64,000 nt of DNA, taken from assembly GCF_040783975.1 (NCBI RefSeq), contig NZ_CP160631.1, positions 1-64,000 on the forward strand, read 5' to 3'. This DNA comes from Pantoea sp. Ep11b. Its GTDB lineage: Bacteria; Pseudomonadota; Gammaproteobacteria; Enterobacterales; Enterobacteriaceae. Positions 37,780-47,927 of the stretch are shown one piece after another; within the stretch, counting starts at the first letter, position 1; each line of letters opens with the position of its first letter. The notes beneath the pieces are model-generated. The model saw nothing but the letters and a program-made list of their open reading frames with translations. It was not told where the DNA came from and searched no databases. A program made the position numbers and the translations under genes.

Positions 37780-38501
37780 TACCGCTCCTGCCCCTGAAAG
37801 TCGCCATTTTTAAACTGGCGGATATAGAGATAGACCGTGTGCTTCGAGATGTTCAGGCGATCCGCCACCTGGTTTATCGCATCCTTGATGTCGAAGATCC
37901 CCTTCTCATAGAGATTCAGCACAATCTGACGGTTCTTGGCGTTGTTCGAGACATTGCGGTCCGCACTCACCTCTTCGATGGTGAACTCCAGCGTCTGCAT
38001 CACCAGATCATCTACCGAGCTGGCGAAGTTAACGCTGGAATCGACCTGCTGCATCTCCGGTGGCATAAAGGTCGACATGATCTGCGAGAACGGCACATCA
38101 AGGTTCATGTTGATACAGAGCAGGCCAATCACCCGCTGCTGACGGTTACGGATAGCGATAGTGACCGACTTCATCAGCACACCGCTTTTGGCCCGGGTGA
38201 AATAGGCGCGCGACACATTACTGTCCGCCCCATGCATATCGTGCAGCATCCGCAGGGCTAAATCGGTAATCGGCGAACCGACTTTACGCCCCGTGTGCTC
38301 GCCATTGGCGATGCGCACAGCCGAACACTTAAGGTCTTCAAGCGAATGCAGGACAATCTCGCAATGGGAGCCAATCAGCATGGCAAGGCCATCCACGACA
38401 GCCTCGTACGATTTCAGAATATCGTAATCAGTTTGTTCGAACGGGCGCTGCTCAAGCAGATCGAAGTCGCTCAGTTCACCCGGATTGAATGGATTAGACA
38501 T
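37779..38501 (-). CDS. yheO: YheO-family transcriptional regulator (PAS plus HTH)
   Basis: A 240-residue protein with a PAS_6-type domain over about 25-140 (including [25 protein letters not shown]) and a C-terminal helix-turn-helix of the HTH_22 type ([25 protein letters not shown]). The ligand and targets of this family are largely unknown. It is first in the tusDCB operon, which suggests a link to sulfur or redox sensing (inference). Confidence 0.92.
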   Translation of the reverse strand: MSNPFNPGELSDFDLLEQRPFEQTDYDILKSYEAVVDGLAMLIGSHCEIVLHSLEDLKCSAVRIANGEHTGRKVGSPITDLALRMLHDMHGADSNVSRAYFTRAKSGVLMKSVTIAIRNRQQRVIGLLCINMNLDVPFSQIMSTFMPPEMQQVDSSVNFASSVDDLVMQTLEFTIEEVSADRNVSNNAKNRQIVLNLYEKGIFDIKDAINQVADRLNISKHTVYLYIRQFKNGDFQGQER

Positions 38502-38630
38502 TGAAGAGTTTCACCCTGAATGGCTGGAGCCTGTCACAGCGGCTTATGGGCAGACTCAATATTGGGATAATTCGGCAGGCATTAGTCTGGCAAATGTCAC
38601 CGGCTTATGCCAGAGGTTTGTCGTGAAGCG

Positions 38631-38659
38631 GAAATGAAACCGCCGCCCGGAGGCGGCGG
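38631..38659 (-). terminator. fkpA terminator
   Basis: Minus strand: CCGCCGCC-TCCG-GGCGGCGG then TTTCATTTCC, 8 bp of pure G/C, just after the fkpA stop. Confidence 0.82.
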
Positions 38660-38667
38660 CTGGCAGA

Positions 38668-39516
38668 TTACTGCGCTTTCGGTGCAGCGGCAGCAGGCGC
38701 TGGCGCCTGTGCTTTTTCATCGGCCTTTGGTGCCGGTTTGATATCCAGCAGTTCGACATCGAACACCAGAGTGGAGTTAGCCGGGATGCCCGGAACGCCA
38801 TTTTTACCGTAGGCCAGCTGTGGTGGGATCACCAGCTTGATCTTGCCGCCTTTCTTCACATGCTTCAGACCTTCAGTCCAGCCCGGGATCACGCCATCCA
38901 GACGGAACGAAAGTGGCTCGCCACGGGTGTAAGAGTTGTCGAACTCCGTACCGTCGATCAGCGTACCTTTATAGTTCACGACTACGGTGTCGCTGTCTTT
39001 AGGTGCGTCGCCGGTGCCCTCTTTCTCGACTTTATAGAGCAGGCCGGTTTCAGATTTCTTCACGCCGCTCTCTTTAGCAAATTTGGTTGCGTAAGCTGCG
39101 CCCTTATCGGCGTTCTCTTTCGCATCTTTTTCCATTTTCGCTGAGGCTGCGCCTTTCACGCGACCTTCGAAGGATTGCAGGGTCTGCTCGATCTCTTCAT
39201 CAGAGAGTTTGCTCTTGCCACCGAATGCATCCTGAACACCTGCGATCAGCTGCTGCTTGTCCAGCTTAATGCCCAGTTTTTCCTGCTCCTTCAGGGAGTT
39301 GTCCATGTAGCGACCCAGTGAAGCACCCAGTGCGTAAGCAGACTGCTGGTCTTCATCTTTGAAGGCTGCATTTTTCGGTGCCTGCGGCGCAGACTGGGGT
39401 GCCGCGGCTGGTGCAGCCTGTGGCGCCGCAGCCGTCTCTGCCGCCATTGCCAGCGGAGCATTCAGCGCAACAGCCATTGTGGTAGCTAACAATGTGACTT
39501 TAAACAGTGATTTCAT
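38668..39516 (-). CDS. fkpA: Periplasmic FKBP-type peptidyl-prolyl isomerase FkpA
   Basis: A 282-residue envelope chaperone and prolyl isomerase. A signal peptide spans about residues 1-25 (MKSLFKVTLLATTMAVALNA, cleavage near MAAE). An Ala/Pro/Gln-rich linker follows, then an N-terminal dimerisation domain (AYALGASLGRYMDNSLKEQE) and a C-terminal FKBP domain (DSDTVVVNYKGTLIDGTEFDNSY, IPPQLAYGKNGVPGIPANSTLVFDVELL). The ATG at 39516 follows GGAGAAAGG; longer frames are rejected because they bury the signal peptide. A sigma-E-like promoter lies upstream. Confidence 0.97.
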   Translation of the reverse strand: MKSLFKVTLLATTMAVALNAPLAMAAETAAAPQAAPAAAPQSAPQAPKNAAFKDEDQQSAYALGASLGRYMDNSLKEQEKLGIKLDKQQLIAGVQDAFGGKSKLSDEEIEQTLQSFEGRVKGAASAKMEKDAKENADKGAAYATKFAKESGVKKSETGLLYKVEKEGTGDAPKDSDTVVVNYKGTLIDGTEFDNSYTRGEPLSFRLDGVIPGWTEGLKHVKKGGKIKLVIPPQLAYGKNGVPGIPANSTLVFDVELLDIKPAPKADEKAQAPAPAAAAPKAQ

Positions 39517-39631
39517 CCTTTCTCCAAAACCGAAGCGTCTAACCTCGGGAAACATTGCGGACCTGGGAGTCCACACTATAACTTTACGTGGCAGTGTCGA
39601 ACACTCCCACAATGTAATTACCCGGTCTACC

Positions 39632-39659
39632 TCCGACCTTTATAACATCGGGAAGTTTC
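39632..39659 (-). promoter_or_regulatory. Candidate sigma-E promoter of fkpA
   Basis: Minus strand: GAAACTT (39653-39659), 16 bp, TCGGA (39632-39636), close to the sigma-E consensus GGAACTT-N16-TCAAA/TCTGA. E. coli fkpA is a known sigma-E target. This exact site is inferred. Confidence 0.55.
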
Positions 39660-39785
39660 ATCAGAGATGATGGCGCGCCCCGTTTTTTCAAGCGCAACGC
39701 CGGAGATCGTGAAAAAAACAGGTGATTCCTGGCAGTCAGGTCGTAGAATCACGCCCCGAGTCGCACCTTAACAGAGGAACAGGTC

Positions 39786-40004
39786 ATGCAACAATCTGAG
39801 TGGGAACAGCGTCTGGAGACGTTAGAGAGCAAACTGGCCTTTCAGGAGATGACGATTGATCAGCTGAACAATGCGGTCGTCGAGCACGAACTGCAGATGA
39901 GCAAGCTGCGGGAGCAGATGCGGATTTTAACCGACAAGCTCAAGGCGAATGCGCCCTCTATGGTCGCCTCGCAATCGGAAGAGACACCCCCGCCGCACTA
40001 TTAA
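39786..40004 (+). CDS. slyX: SlyX family protein
   Basis: A 72-residue coiled-coil protein: [21 protein letters not shown]...[13 protein letters not shown] shows heptad spacing. Function unknown. It ends EETPPPHY, as in the family. It is convergent with slyD, separated by a shared terminator. Confidence 0.93.
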   Translation: MQQSEWEQRLETLESKLAFQEMTIDQLNNAVVEHELQMSKLREQMRILTDKLKANAPSMVASQSEETPPPHY

Positions 40005-40058
40005 GCGCAGCCTGTCTGGCGTTTCTCAGATGCGCCGGACCCGATGAGCGCCAAAAGA

Positions 40059-40080
40059 AAGGCCACCCGGAGGTGGCCTT
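40059..40080. terminator. Bidirectional terminator between slyX and slyD
   Basis: AAGGCCACC-CGGA-GGTGGCCTT, a 9 bp perfect stem between convergent genes, with AAAGAAA on the left giving a U-tract on the minus strand. Confidence 0.82.
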
Positions 40081-40097
40081 GAACGGTCTGTTGAGAC

Positions 40098-40658
40098 TTA
40101 GTGGCTGCAGCCACAGCCGCCTGTGCCACAACCGCCTTTGCCGTGATCGTGGTCGTGATCATGGCCGTGATCGTGGTCATGATGATGGCCATCAGCACCG
40201 TGAACATGGCCATGAGCCAGTTCTTCCGGGGTGGCTTCACGGATAGCAACCACTTCAACGTTGAAGTTCAGGTTCTGACCCGCCAGCATGTGGTTACCAT
40301 CAACCACAACGTGATCATCTTCCACTTCGGTAATTTCTACCGGTACCGGACCCTGATCGGTTTCTGCCAGGAAGCGCATGCCGACCTGCAGTTCGTCAAC
40401 GCCCATGAACACGTCTTTAGGAACGCGCTGCACCAGGTTGTCGTCATACTGACCGTAGGCATCGTTTGCCGGGATATGCACGTCAAACTTGTCGCCGGCA
40501 ATGTGGTTTTCCAGCGCATTTTCCAGACCAGAAATCAGGGAACCATGACCGTGCAGGTAGTCCAACGGTGCACTCACCGGTGACTCGTCAACTAACACGC
40601 CGTCTTCTGTACGTACCTGATAGGCCAGGCTTACCACCAGGTCTTTTGCTACTTTCAT
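40098..40658 (-). CDS. slyD: FKBP-type peptidyl-prolyl isomerase and metallochaperone SlyD
   Basis: A 186-residue protein: FKBP domain (MKVAKDLVVSLAYQVRTEDG...SPVSAPLDYLHGHGSL), an inserted chaperone flap, then a metal-binding tail rich in His, Asp and Cys (HGHVHGADGHHHDHDHG, ending GCGTGGCGCSH). In E. coli SlyD gives nickel to hydrogenase maturation and is the host factor for phiX174 E lysis. The tail here is a little shorter. The start at 40658 follows AGGAGATATC; a 13-residue longer frame is rejected. Confidence 0.97.
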   Translation of the reverse strand: MKVAKDLVVSLAYQVRTEDGVLVDESPVSAPLDYLHGHGSLISGLENALENHIAGDKFDVHIPANDAYGQYDDNLVQRVPKDVFMGVDELQVGMRFLAETDQGPVPVEITEVEDDHVVVDGNHMLAGQNLNFNVEVVAIREATPEELAHGHVHGADGHHHDHDHGHDHDHDHGKGGCGTGGCGCSH

Positions 40659-40855
40659 GATATCTCCTAACCGTTGAGAGCTGAGATCCCGTCTCATTGG
40701 TCTATTCTTGCGTGCAATAACACCAACCAGAAAGGTTCGGGGCTGAGTACAAGAGGGGTTTCACTTTCTCTTGCGACTCCAGCCTTAATGGCGTCAATTG
40801 TAACGGAATTCAATGCCGCTGTAAGTTTAAGCGTAAAAAAAGCTGGTCGTTTACG

Positions 40856-41050
40856 CTATTCCGGGTGGAAAATGCCGATCACCTGCTCATTCGTGCGAAC
40901 CTGATCGCGGGCCTGTTTATCGGCCTCACGCATCTGGTGACCACATTTCACGCACTCCACCACATCGACATTATTTTCACGCCACATCGCCAGCGTGTCC
41001 TTCTCCTGGCAGTGCGGGCATGTCGCACCTGCAATAAAACGTTTACGCAT
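40856..41050 (-). CDS. yheV: YheV-family zinc-ribbon protein
   Basis: A 64-residue protein with two CxxC pairs: ATCPHCQEKDTL and VVECVKCGHQM, consistent with a zinc ribbon (DUF2387). Starts MRKRFIAG, ends IGIFHPE as in E. coli YheV. Function unknown. It follows kefB by 23 bp and is probably co-transcribed with kefGB. Confidence 0.92.
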   Translation of the reverse strand: MRKRFIAGATCPHCQEKDTLAMWRENNVDVVECVKCGHQMREADKQARDQVRTNEQVIGIFHPE

Positions 41051-41073
41051 CAGCTTCTGCCTGTTTAAAGAGA

Positions 41074-42879
41074 TTATTGATCATCGTCCCAGCCGTCGAT
41101 CTGCCGCTTCTCGCGCTGCATTTCGCGCTGGAAGATATCTTCCAGTTCACGCCGCGCTTCACGGACGCGTGAAGCCTGGGCGCTTTCAGCCGGATTGGGC
41201 ATCAGCTCGCGCAGCATCCGCATGTCCAGCCGGCGGAAATGCTGCTGGGCGCGGTGCGCCTGATGCGGATGCATCCCCAGCGACATCAATGTCTTGCGCC
41301 CCAGCTCCAGCGCACTGGAGAAGGTTTCGCGCGAGAACTGTGTGACGCCCGCCTGTAACAGCTCATGCGCTTCCACACGACCACGGGCGCGCGCCTGAAT
41401 CTGCAACTGCGGAAAGTGCTGCTGGCAGAGATGCACGATGGTCATCACATCTTCCGGCTCGCTACAGGTAATCACTATCGACTGGGCGCTGGCCGCACCG
41501 GCGGCCCGCAGCAGCTCCAGCTCGGTCGCGTCGCCGTAATAGACCTTATAGCCATATTTCCGCATCAGATTGACCGCACTGATGTCGCGCTCCAGCACGG
41601 TGATGCGTTTGTTGTTCGCCATCAGCAGACGACCCACCACCTGCCCGAAGCGGCCAAAGCCCACCACAATCACCTGCGGCTGATCGTCCTCAACGAAGTG
41701 CTTTTCCGCCTCGTCGTCCGGCTCATTGAAGCGTCGCGCCAGCAGACGGTCGATGCCCTGCATCAGCAGCGGCGTGGTCATCATCGACAGCGTGACGGTG
41801 ACCAGCAGCATTGGCAACTGATCGCCAGCGAACAGTTTTGCCGACGACGCGGCGGAAAAGAGCACAAAGGCGAACTCACCGCCCTGACTCAGCACCCCTG
41901 CAAACTGCTGCCGCTCGGAGCTGCGCAGACCATAAATGCGGGCCAGCAGATAGAGCACCACCGTTTTCACCGCCACCAGCGTGATCACGCCCAGCAGGAT
42001 GGTCACAATATGGGTATAGAGCACCCCGAGGTTAAGCGCCATGCCTACCGAGATAAAGAACAGCCCCAGCAGTAACCCCTTAAACGGCTCGATCGCGACT
42101 TCCAGCTCGTGACGATATTCGCTCTCCGCCAGCAGGATACCGGCGATAAAGGTGCCCAGCGCCATCGACAGCCCCAGCGCATCCATAAAAAGCGCCGAGC
42201 CAAGAACCAGCAGCAGTGACGCCGCCGTAAAGACCTCGCGCACGCCTGATGCGGCGATATAGCGGAAGATGGGCCGCAGCAGATAGCGTCCGCCCACCAG
42301 CATCCCGGCGAACGCCACGACCTTCATGCCGACTTTCATCCAGTCGATATGGCCGCTGTCGGTGCCCGCCAGCAGCGGGATCAGCGCCAGCGCAGGGATG
42401 ACCGCGATATCCTGAAACAGCAGAACCGAAAAGCCCAGCTGCCCCGCTTCGCTGCGGTTCATCCCCTTGTCCATCATCAGCTGCAGCGCCATCGCGGTCG
42501 AAGACATCGCCAGCCCGATGCCGCCGATGATCGCCGCCTGCCAGCTAAAGTCCGTCAGCCACAACAACCCGCCGAGGATCGCGGCGGAGAAGATAACCTG
42601 CGCCGCGCCGACCCCAAAAATGGAGCGGCGCAGCGCCCACAGCTTTGCCGGGTTCAGCTCCAGCCCGATGATAAACATCAGGAAGACCACGCCCAGCTCC
42701 GAGAAATGAAGAATCTCTTCGACGTCACTGATAAAGCCCAATCCCCACGGGCCGATAGCGATACCCGCAACCAGATAGCCCAGCACGGCACCAATCCCGA
42801 GACGAGCGGCCACCGGAACCAGCAAGACCGCCGCGACCAGATAGATCACCCCGGCGGTCAGCAGCGTTTGTCCTTCCAT
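41074..42879 (-). CDS. kefB: Glutathione-regulated potassium efflux system KefB
   Basis: A 601-residue K+/H+ antiporter opened by glutathione adducts of toxic electrophiles. The N-terminal part (about 1-380) is a CPA2 exchanger with about 12 membrane segments. A regulatory RCK domain follows near residue 400 ([23 protein letters not shown]) with the NAD/glutathione site. The C terminus is charged. Its ATG directly follows the kefG TAG, so the ancillary protein and channel are coupled. Confidence 0.96.
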   Translation of the reverse strand: MEGQTLLTAGVIYLVAAVLLVPVAARLGIGAVLGYLVAGIAIGPWGLGFISDVEEILHFSELGVVFLMFIIGLELNPAKLWALRRSIFGVGAAQVIFSAAILGGLLWLTDFSWQAAIIGGIGLAMSSTAMALQLMMDKGMNRSEAGQLGFSVLLFQDIAVIPALALIPLLAGTDSGHIDWMKVGMKVVAFAGMLVGGRYLLRPIFRYIAASGVREVFTAASLLLVLGSALFMDALGLSMALGTFIAGILLAESEYRHELEVAIEPFKGLLLGLFFISVGMALNLGVLYTHIVTILLGVITLVAVKTVVLYLLARIYGLRSSERQQFAGVLSQGGEFAFVLFSAASSAKLFAGDQLPMLLVTVTLSMMTTPLLMQGIDRLLARRFNEPDDEAEKHFVEDDQPQVIVVGFGRFGQVVGRLLMANNKRITVLERDISAVNLMRKYGYKVYYGDATELELLRAAGAASAQSIVITCSEPEDVMTIVHLCQQHFPQLQIQARARGRVEAHELLQAGVTQFSRETFSSALELGRKTLMSLGMHPHQAHRAQQHFRRLDMRMLRELMPNPAESAQASRVREARRELEDIFQREMQREKRQIDGWDDDQ

Positions 42880-43431
42880 CTATACTCCTCCGTTCGGCAG
42901 CGGTGCTGCCAGCCAGTCGCCATAGGCGCGGGCGTAGTTTTTCATTAATTCCGGCCCCTGACGACGCGCCCAGTAGACGATCATCGGCGGCATCCAGTGC
43001 ATCCGGCACATCTGCGCGGTCAGCTCAAAAGGACGCATAATGTCATTGAGCGAGTAGCGGTTCAGCCCCTGCTGTTTAAAGGCACTTTCCGGTTCGCCAG
43101 TGGTGACGACGCTGCGCCAGTACTTTCCTTCCAGCGCATTGCCATCCACGCCGTTGGCGAAGCCGCGCGACAATACGCGATCCAGCCACTCTTTCAGCAG
43201 GGCCGGACAGCTATAGGTATAGAGCGGATGTTGAAAAATGATGACATCGTGCTCACGCAGCAGCTGCTGTTCGTGATGAATATCGATAAAAAAATCCGGA
43301 TAGGTCGCGTACAGATCGTGCACGGTGACATGTTCCAGCGCCTGAGCCGGCTGCAGCAGAATCCGGTTAGCCACCGAATCCTGTAATTCCGGATGAGCAA
43401 AAAGCAGTAATACCCTGGGTGGCTGCGACAT
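42880..43431 (-). CDS. kefG: KefB ancillary flavoprotein KefG
   Basis: A 183-residue flavodoxin-like NAD(P)H oxidoreductase needed for full KefB activity. [49 protein letters not shown] and [16 protein letters not shown] are family motifs. The ATG at 43431 follows GGAGGGAAAGG and is preferred over an upstream in-frame ATG at 43455. Confidence 0.95.
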   Translation of the reverse strand: MSQPPRVLLLFAHPELQDSVANRILLQPAQALEHVTVHDLYATYPDFFIDIHHEQQLLREHDVIIFQHPLYTYSCPALLKEWLDRVLSRGFANGVDGNALEGKYWRSVVTTGEPESAFKQQGLNRYSLNDIMRPFELTAQMCRMHWMPPMIVYWARRQGPELMKNYARAYGDWLAAPLPNGGV

Positions 43432-43543
43432 CCTTTCCCTCCAAAGCGTCGTCATTGAGGCGGATTTCCGCTACCATGCACGACGCAGCAAAATCTCATT
43501 ATGTTGCCAGTAAATTAACATATTCTGACGATACGGCGCTTAC

Positions 43544-45448
43544 ATGATTGTCTTCTCTGCCTTACAAATTCGCCGCGGCATCCGCGTCCTGCTCGACAAC
43601 GCTACCGCCACCATCAATCCGGGTCAGAAGGTCGGGCTGGTGGGAAAAAACGGCTGTGGTAAATCCACGCTGCTGTCGCTGTTAAAAGGTGAAATCACCA
43701 GCGATGCCGGCACCGTTACGCTTCCGGCACACTGGGCGCTGGCCTGGGTGAATCAGGAAACCCCGGCGCTCGACAAAGCCGCGCTGGAGTATGTCATCGA
43801 CGGTGACCGCGTCTATCGCCAGCTGGAGGCGGAACTGGCGGACGCCAATCTGCGTGACGATGGCAACGCCATCGCGCTGCTGCATGGCAAGCTGGATGCG
43901 GTGCAGGCGTGGAGTATCCATGCGCGCGCCGCAAGCCTGCTGCACGGTCTGGGCTTCAGCCAGGAGCAGCTGCAACGCCCGGTCAGCGACTTCTCCGGTG
44001 GCTGGCGCATGCGACTGAACCTGGCGCAGGCGCTGATTTGCCGCTCCGATCTGCTGCTGCTGGATGAACCGACCAACCACCTGGATCTCGATGCCGTGAT
44101 CTGGCTGGAGCGCTGGCTGAAGAGTTATGAAGGCACGCTGATCCTGATCTCGCACGATCGCGACTTTCTCGATCCGGTCGTCGACAAAATCATTCATATC
44201 GAACAGGCGTCGATGTTCGAATATACCGGCAACTACAGCTCCTTTGAGCGGCAGCGCGTCGCCAAACTGGCGCAGCAGCAGTCGCTGTATGAGAGCCAGC
44301 AGCAGAAAGTGGCGCACCTGCACAGCTACATCGATCGCTTCCGCGCCCAGGCGACCAAGGCGAAGCAGGCGCAGAGCCGCATCAAGATGCTGGAGCGTAT
44401 GGAGATGATCGCGCCCGCCCATGTCGATAACCCGTTCAGCTTCACCTTCCGCAAGCCGGAAAACCTGCCCAATCCGCTGCTGAAGATGGAGAAGGTCACC
44501 GCGGGTTATGGCGATCGCATCATTCTGGACGCCATCAAACTTAACCTGGTGCCGGGTTCACGCATCGGCCTGCTGGGGCGCAACGGTGCCGGTAAATCGA
44601 CGCTGATCAAGCTGCTGGCGGGCGAGCTGGAGGCGATGGAGGGCAGGATCGGGCTGTCAAAAGGGATCAAGCTCGGCTACTTCGCCCAGCATCAGCTGGA
44701 ATATCTGCGGGCCGATGAATCGCCGCTTCAGCATCTGGCGCGCATTGCGCCCAACGTGCTGGAGCAGCAGCTGCGCGACTATCTGGGCGGTTTCGATTTC
44801 CGTGGCGACAAGGTGACTGAAAACACGGAGCGTTTCTCCGGCGGCGAAAAAGCGCGGCTGGTGCTGGCGCTGATTGTCTGGCAGCGCCCTAACCTGCTGC
44901 TGCTCGATGAACCGACCAACCACCTCGATCTCGATATGCGTCAGGCGCTGACCGAGGCGCTGATCGACTTTGAAGGTGCGCTGGTGGTGGTCTCGCACGA
45001 CCGTCATCTGCTGCGCGCCACCACCGACGACCTCTATCTGGTACACGATGGCAAAGTCGATGTGTTTGCCGGCGATCTCGAAGATTATCAGCAGTGGCTG
45101 AGCGACCTGCAAAAGCAGCAGGCGCAGCAGGAGGCCGCGCCGAAAGCGGATAATGGCAACAGCGCCCAGGCACGCAAAGATCAGAAACGCCGCGATGCCG
45201 AACTGCGCACCCAGACGCAGCCGCTGCGTAAAGAGATCGAGAAGCTGGAAAAGCAGATGAGCAAGTGGCAGAGCCAGCTCGCCGAGGCGGAAGCGCAGCT
45301 CTCCGACAGTGCGATTTATGAGCCGGGGCGTAAAGCCGATCTGACCACGGCGCTGCAGCGTCAGGCGGAGAGTAAATCGGCGCTGGAAGAGGTGGAGATG
45401 GCGTGGCTCGACGCGCAGGAACAGCTCGAACAGATGATGAGTGCCTGA
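43544..45448 (+). CDS. yheS: ABC-F family ATPase YheS
   Basis: A 634-residue soluble protein with two ABC domains and no membrane segments; ABC-F proteins act on ribosomes. Walker A motifs GKNGCGKST and GRNGAGKST; signatures DFSGGWRMRL and RFSGGEKARL; Walker B LLLLDEPTNHLDLD in both halves. The inter-domain linker (YESQQQKVAHLHSYIDRFRAQATKAKQAQ) is of the ribosome-reaching type, and a coiled-coil tail covers about 540-634. It is divergent from kefG. The tau block begins right after it. Confidence 0.96.
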   Translation: MIVFSALQIRRGIRVLLDNATATINPGQKVGLVGKNGCGKSTLLSLLKGEITSDAGTVTLPAHWALAWVNQETPALDKAALEYVIDGDRVYRQLEAELADANLRDDGNAIALLHGKLDAVQAWSIHARAASLLHGLGFSQEQLQRPVSDFSGGWRMRLNLAQALICRSDLLLLDEPTNHLDLDAVIWLERWLKSYEGTLILISHDRDFLDPVVDKIIHIEQASMFEYTGNYSSFERQRVAKLAQQQSLYESQQQKVAHLHSYIDRFRAQATKAKQAQSRIKMLERMEMIAPAHVDNPFSFTFRKPENLPNPLLKMEKVTAGYGDRIILDAIKLNLVPGSRIGLLGRNGAGKSTLIKLLAGELEAMEGRIGLSKGIKLGYFAQHQLEYLRADESPLQHLARIAPNVLEQQLRDYLGGFDFRGDKVTENTERFSGGEKARLVLALIVWQRPNLLLLDEPTNHLDLDMRQALTEALIDFEGALVVVSHDRHLLRATTDDLYLVHDGKVDVFAGDLEDYQQWLSDLQKQQAQQEAAPKADNGNSAQARKDQKRRDAELRTQTQPLRKEIEKLEKQMSKWQSQLAEAEAQLSDSAIYEPGRKADLTTALQRQAESKSALEEVEMAWLDAQEQLEQMMSA

Positions 45449-45455
45449 CACGCAG

Positions 45456-45483
45456 GCGTTCTCCCTGCCCGCAGGGAGAACGC
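45456..45483. terminator. Strong hairpin between yheS and tauD
   Basis: GCGTTCTCCCTG-CCCG-CAGGGAGAACGC, a 12 bp perfect stem between convergent genes, with no U-run on either side. It probably terminates both transcripts or protects their 3' ends. Confidence 0.6.
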
Positions 45484-45490
45484 GGCGCGT

Positions 45491-46330
45491 TTAGCGCGGT
45501 CTGTCACCCAGCACCGTCGCCCGCTGCATGACCCGCCGGGCAGGATAGTAGTCAGCATTGGCATAATGCTGTGTCACCCGGTTATCCCAGATAGCCAGAT
45601 CGTCCGGCTGCCAGCGCCAGCGCACCTGAAACTCCGGTTTGGTGGCGTGGGCAAACAGAAAGCTCAGCACCGCATCGCTCTCCTTCTCGCTAAGATCCAC
45701 AATCCGCGTGGTAAAGCCCTCATTCACAAACAGCGCTTTCCTGCCGCTGACCGGGTGGGTACGGATCACCGGATGCTGCACCGGCGGGTGCTTCGCCACC
45801 GCCTGCTGCCAGCGCCGATGCTCCTCTTCCGTTTTGCGGTATTTAAACTCCTGGAAGGACTTTTTGAAATCATGTTCGGCGTGGAGATTGGCTAGCAGCT
45901 GCTTAAAGGGTTCAGAGAGTGCCTCGTAAGCCGCAATCCCGCTGGTCCAGAGCGTGTCGCCACCTGCTTCCGGCAGCACCTTTGAGGCCAGCAGAGCGAT
46001 GGCCGGAGGCGTGTCGATAAAGGTGACATCGGTGTGCCAGTTGTCGTTGTCCGGCGGATTATCCTGGTGGGTATCCAGCACGATAATCTCCTCGACGCCC
46101 TCCGCATGAGGGTAGACCGGATGGATGTGCAGATCGCCAAAGCGGATCGCCAGCGCCCGATGCTGTTCCGGCGTTATTTTCTGGTCGCGCAGAAACAGCA
46201 CCTGATGACGCAGCAGGCCGTGATAGAGCTGCTCAAACTGCGCATCGCTCAGCGGGCGGGAGAGATCCAAGTTTGACACCTGCGCGCCAATCCAGGGACC
46301 AAGCGGGGTAAAACTGAGACGTTCATTCAT
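45491..46330 (-). CDS. tauD: Taurine dioxygenase TauD
   Basis: A 279-residue Fe(II)/2-oxoglutarate dioxygenase converting taurine to aminoacetaldehyde and sulfite. The metal triad H99, D101 (DNWHTDVTF) and H255 (NRVTQHYANADYYP) is present, and R270 can bind 2-oxoglutarate. The sequence follows E. coli TauD closely (TPLGPWIGAQVSNLDLSRPLSD, HPVYPHAEGV), which supports taurine rather than another sulfonate. It is last in tauABCD, its ATG overlapping the tauC stop by 4 bp. Confidence 0.97.
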   Translation of the reverse strand: MNERLSFTPLGPWIGAQVSNLDLSRPLSDAQFEQLYHGLLRHQVLFLRDQKITPEQHRALAIRFGDLHIHPVYPHAEGVEEIIVLDTHQDNPPDNDNWHTDVTFIDTPPAIALLASKVLPEAGGDTLWTSGIAAYEALSEPFKQLLANLHAEHDFKKSFQEFKYRKTEEEHRRWQQAVAKHPPVQHPVIRTHPVSGRKALFVNEGFTTRIVDLSEKESDAVLSFLFAHATKPEFQVRWRWQPDDLAIWDNRVTQHYANADYYPARRVMQRATVLGDRPR

Positions 46331-47154
46331 GACTGTTCTCCACTCCAGGGCGTCAGGCGACGCTGCAACGCGCGCAGCCCGAGTTCTAAACTAAAAGCGA
46401 TCAGGGCGATCACTGCGATCCCCGCCAGCACCACATCCGTGGCGAGAAACTCTCCTGCTGACTGCACCATAAATCCCAGGCCCCGCGTGGCGGCAATCAG
46501 CTCCGCCGCTACCAGGGTGGACCAGCCTACTCCCAGGCCAATACGCAGGCCGGTCAGGATCTCCGGCAGCGCACCGGGCAGAATCACCCAGCGCAGCAGC
46601 TGCCAGCGATTCGCCCCCAGTGAACGGGCCGCCCGCAGTCGTACCTGCTGCGTGTTACGCACCCCCGCCAGGGTCGAGAGCGTAACCGGCGCGAAGATGG
46701 CCAGATAGATCAGCAGGATCTTCGAGGTTTCCCCGATGCCGAACCAGATCACCATCAGCGGCAGATAGGCGAGCGGTGGAATCGGCCGATAGAGTTCGAT
46801 CAGCGGATCGAGCAGCCCGCGGGCAACCGGGCTGAGCCCCATCAGGATCCCCACCGGAATACCCATCGCCGCCGCAGCCGTCAGCGCAATCAGCATCCGC
46901 GTCAGGCTGGCGGCCAGATGCTGCCACAGCGTGGCATCCATAAAGCCCTGCGCGCTGGCGATCACCAGCAGCTTGCTGAACACCTGCTGCGGCGACGGCA
47001 GAAAGAGCGGCGCGATCAGGCCCAGCGCGGTTACGCCCCACCAGATCAGTAGCAGCAGTGAAAGACTCAGCAGGCTTAGCGTAAAGGGGATCGAAAAGGG
47101 CCAGCGCAGGCGGCGACGAGCCGGCAGCGACTTGTCGTGCGTGAAGGCGCTCAT
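46327..47154 (-). CDS. tauC: Taurine ABC transporter permease TauC
   Basis: A 275-residue inner-membrane permease with about six membrane segments and the binding-protein-dependent transport motif (EAA-like) around [28 protein letters not shown]. It starts with a 4 bp overlap of tauB and ends with a 4 bp overlap of tauD. Confidence 0.96.
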   Translation of the reverse strand: MSAFTHDKSLPARRRLRWPFSIPFTLSLLSLSLLLLIWWGVTALGLIAPLFLPSPQQVFSKLLVIASAQGFMDATLWQHLAASLTRMLIALTAAAAMGIPVGILMGLSPVARGLLDPLIELYRPIPPLAYLPLMVIWFGIGETSKILLIYLAIFAPVTLSTLAGVRNTQQVRLRAARSLGANRWQLLRWVILPGALPEILTGLRIGLGVGWSTLVAAELIAATRGLGFMVQSAGEFLATDVVLAGIAVIALIAFSLELGLRALQRRLTPWSGEQS

Positions 47155-47918
47155 GCAAACGCCTCCCGCTGGTCGAATACCCGGCTCAGCACATATTCAC
47201 GCTGAGCGATAAAGTCCGGATCGGATTTGATGCTGCGGCACGACTCGCCCGCGGCAAAGCGCTGACCGAAGCCGGGGCGCAGCCGCTCAACGATGCGGCC
47301 CGGCCCCGGCGACAGCAGGATCAGTTCACTGGCGAGAAAGATCGCCTCTTCTATATCGTGGGTAATCAGCAGGATCTGTTTGCCGCTGTCGCGCCACAGC
47401 GTCAGCAGCAGGGTCTGCATCTGCTCACGGGTAAAGGCATCCAGCGCGCCGAAGGGTTCATCCAATAGCAGCAGTTGCGGATCGGTGGCCAGCGCACGCG
47501 CGATACCGACCCGCTGCCGCTGACCGCCGGAGAGCTGCCAGATGGCGCGCTTTTCTGCACCCTCCAGGCCGACCTGCCTGATAAGCCTCCGTGCGATAGT
47601 CTCGCGTGCCTCGCGTGCCATCCCCGCCAGCTGCAGGCCAAAGGCCACGTTCTCCAGCACGTTACGCCACGGCAGCAGACCTTCGTGCTGAAACACCACG
47701 CCGCGCTCCGCGCCAGGGCCGGTCACCGGCTGGTTATCCAGCGTGATGCTGCCCGACTCCACCGGCAGAAATCCGGCAACCAGATTGAGCAGGGTCGTTT
47801 TGCCGCAGCCGGAGGGGCCGAGCACCACCAGCAGTTCATGGCTCTCCAGCTGCAGGTTGATATCCTGCAATACCGGCTGTCCGGCATAACGAGCATTGAG
47901 GTGAGCGATGCGCAGCAT
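47151..47918 (-). CDS. tauB: Taurine ABC transporter ATP-binding protein TauB
   Basis: A 255-residue ABC ATPase of the nitrate/sulfonate/taurine family. Walker [14 protein letters not shown]-loop region [20 protein letters not shown], signature [15 protein letters not shown], Walker [14 protein letters not shown] and switch His in [14 protein letters not shown]. It follows tauA by 9 bp. Confidence 0.97.
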   Translation of the reverse strand: MLRIAHLNARYAGQPVLQDINLQLESHELLVVLGPSGCGKTTLLNLVAGFLPVESGSITLDNQPVTGPGAERGVVFQHEGLLPWRNVLENVAFGLQLAGMAREARETIARRLIRQVGLEGAEKRAIWQLSGGQRQRVGIARALATDPQLLLLDEPFGALDAFTREQMQTLLLTLWRDSGKQILLITHDIEEAIFLASELILLSPGPGRIVERLRPGFGQRFAAGESCRSIKSDPDFIAQREYVLSRVFDQREAFA

Positions 47919-47927
47919 GGTGCCTCC

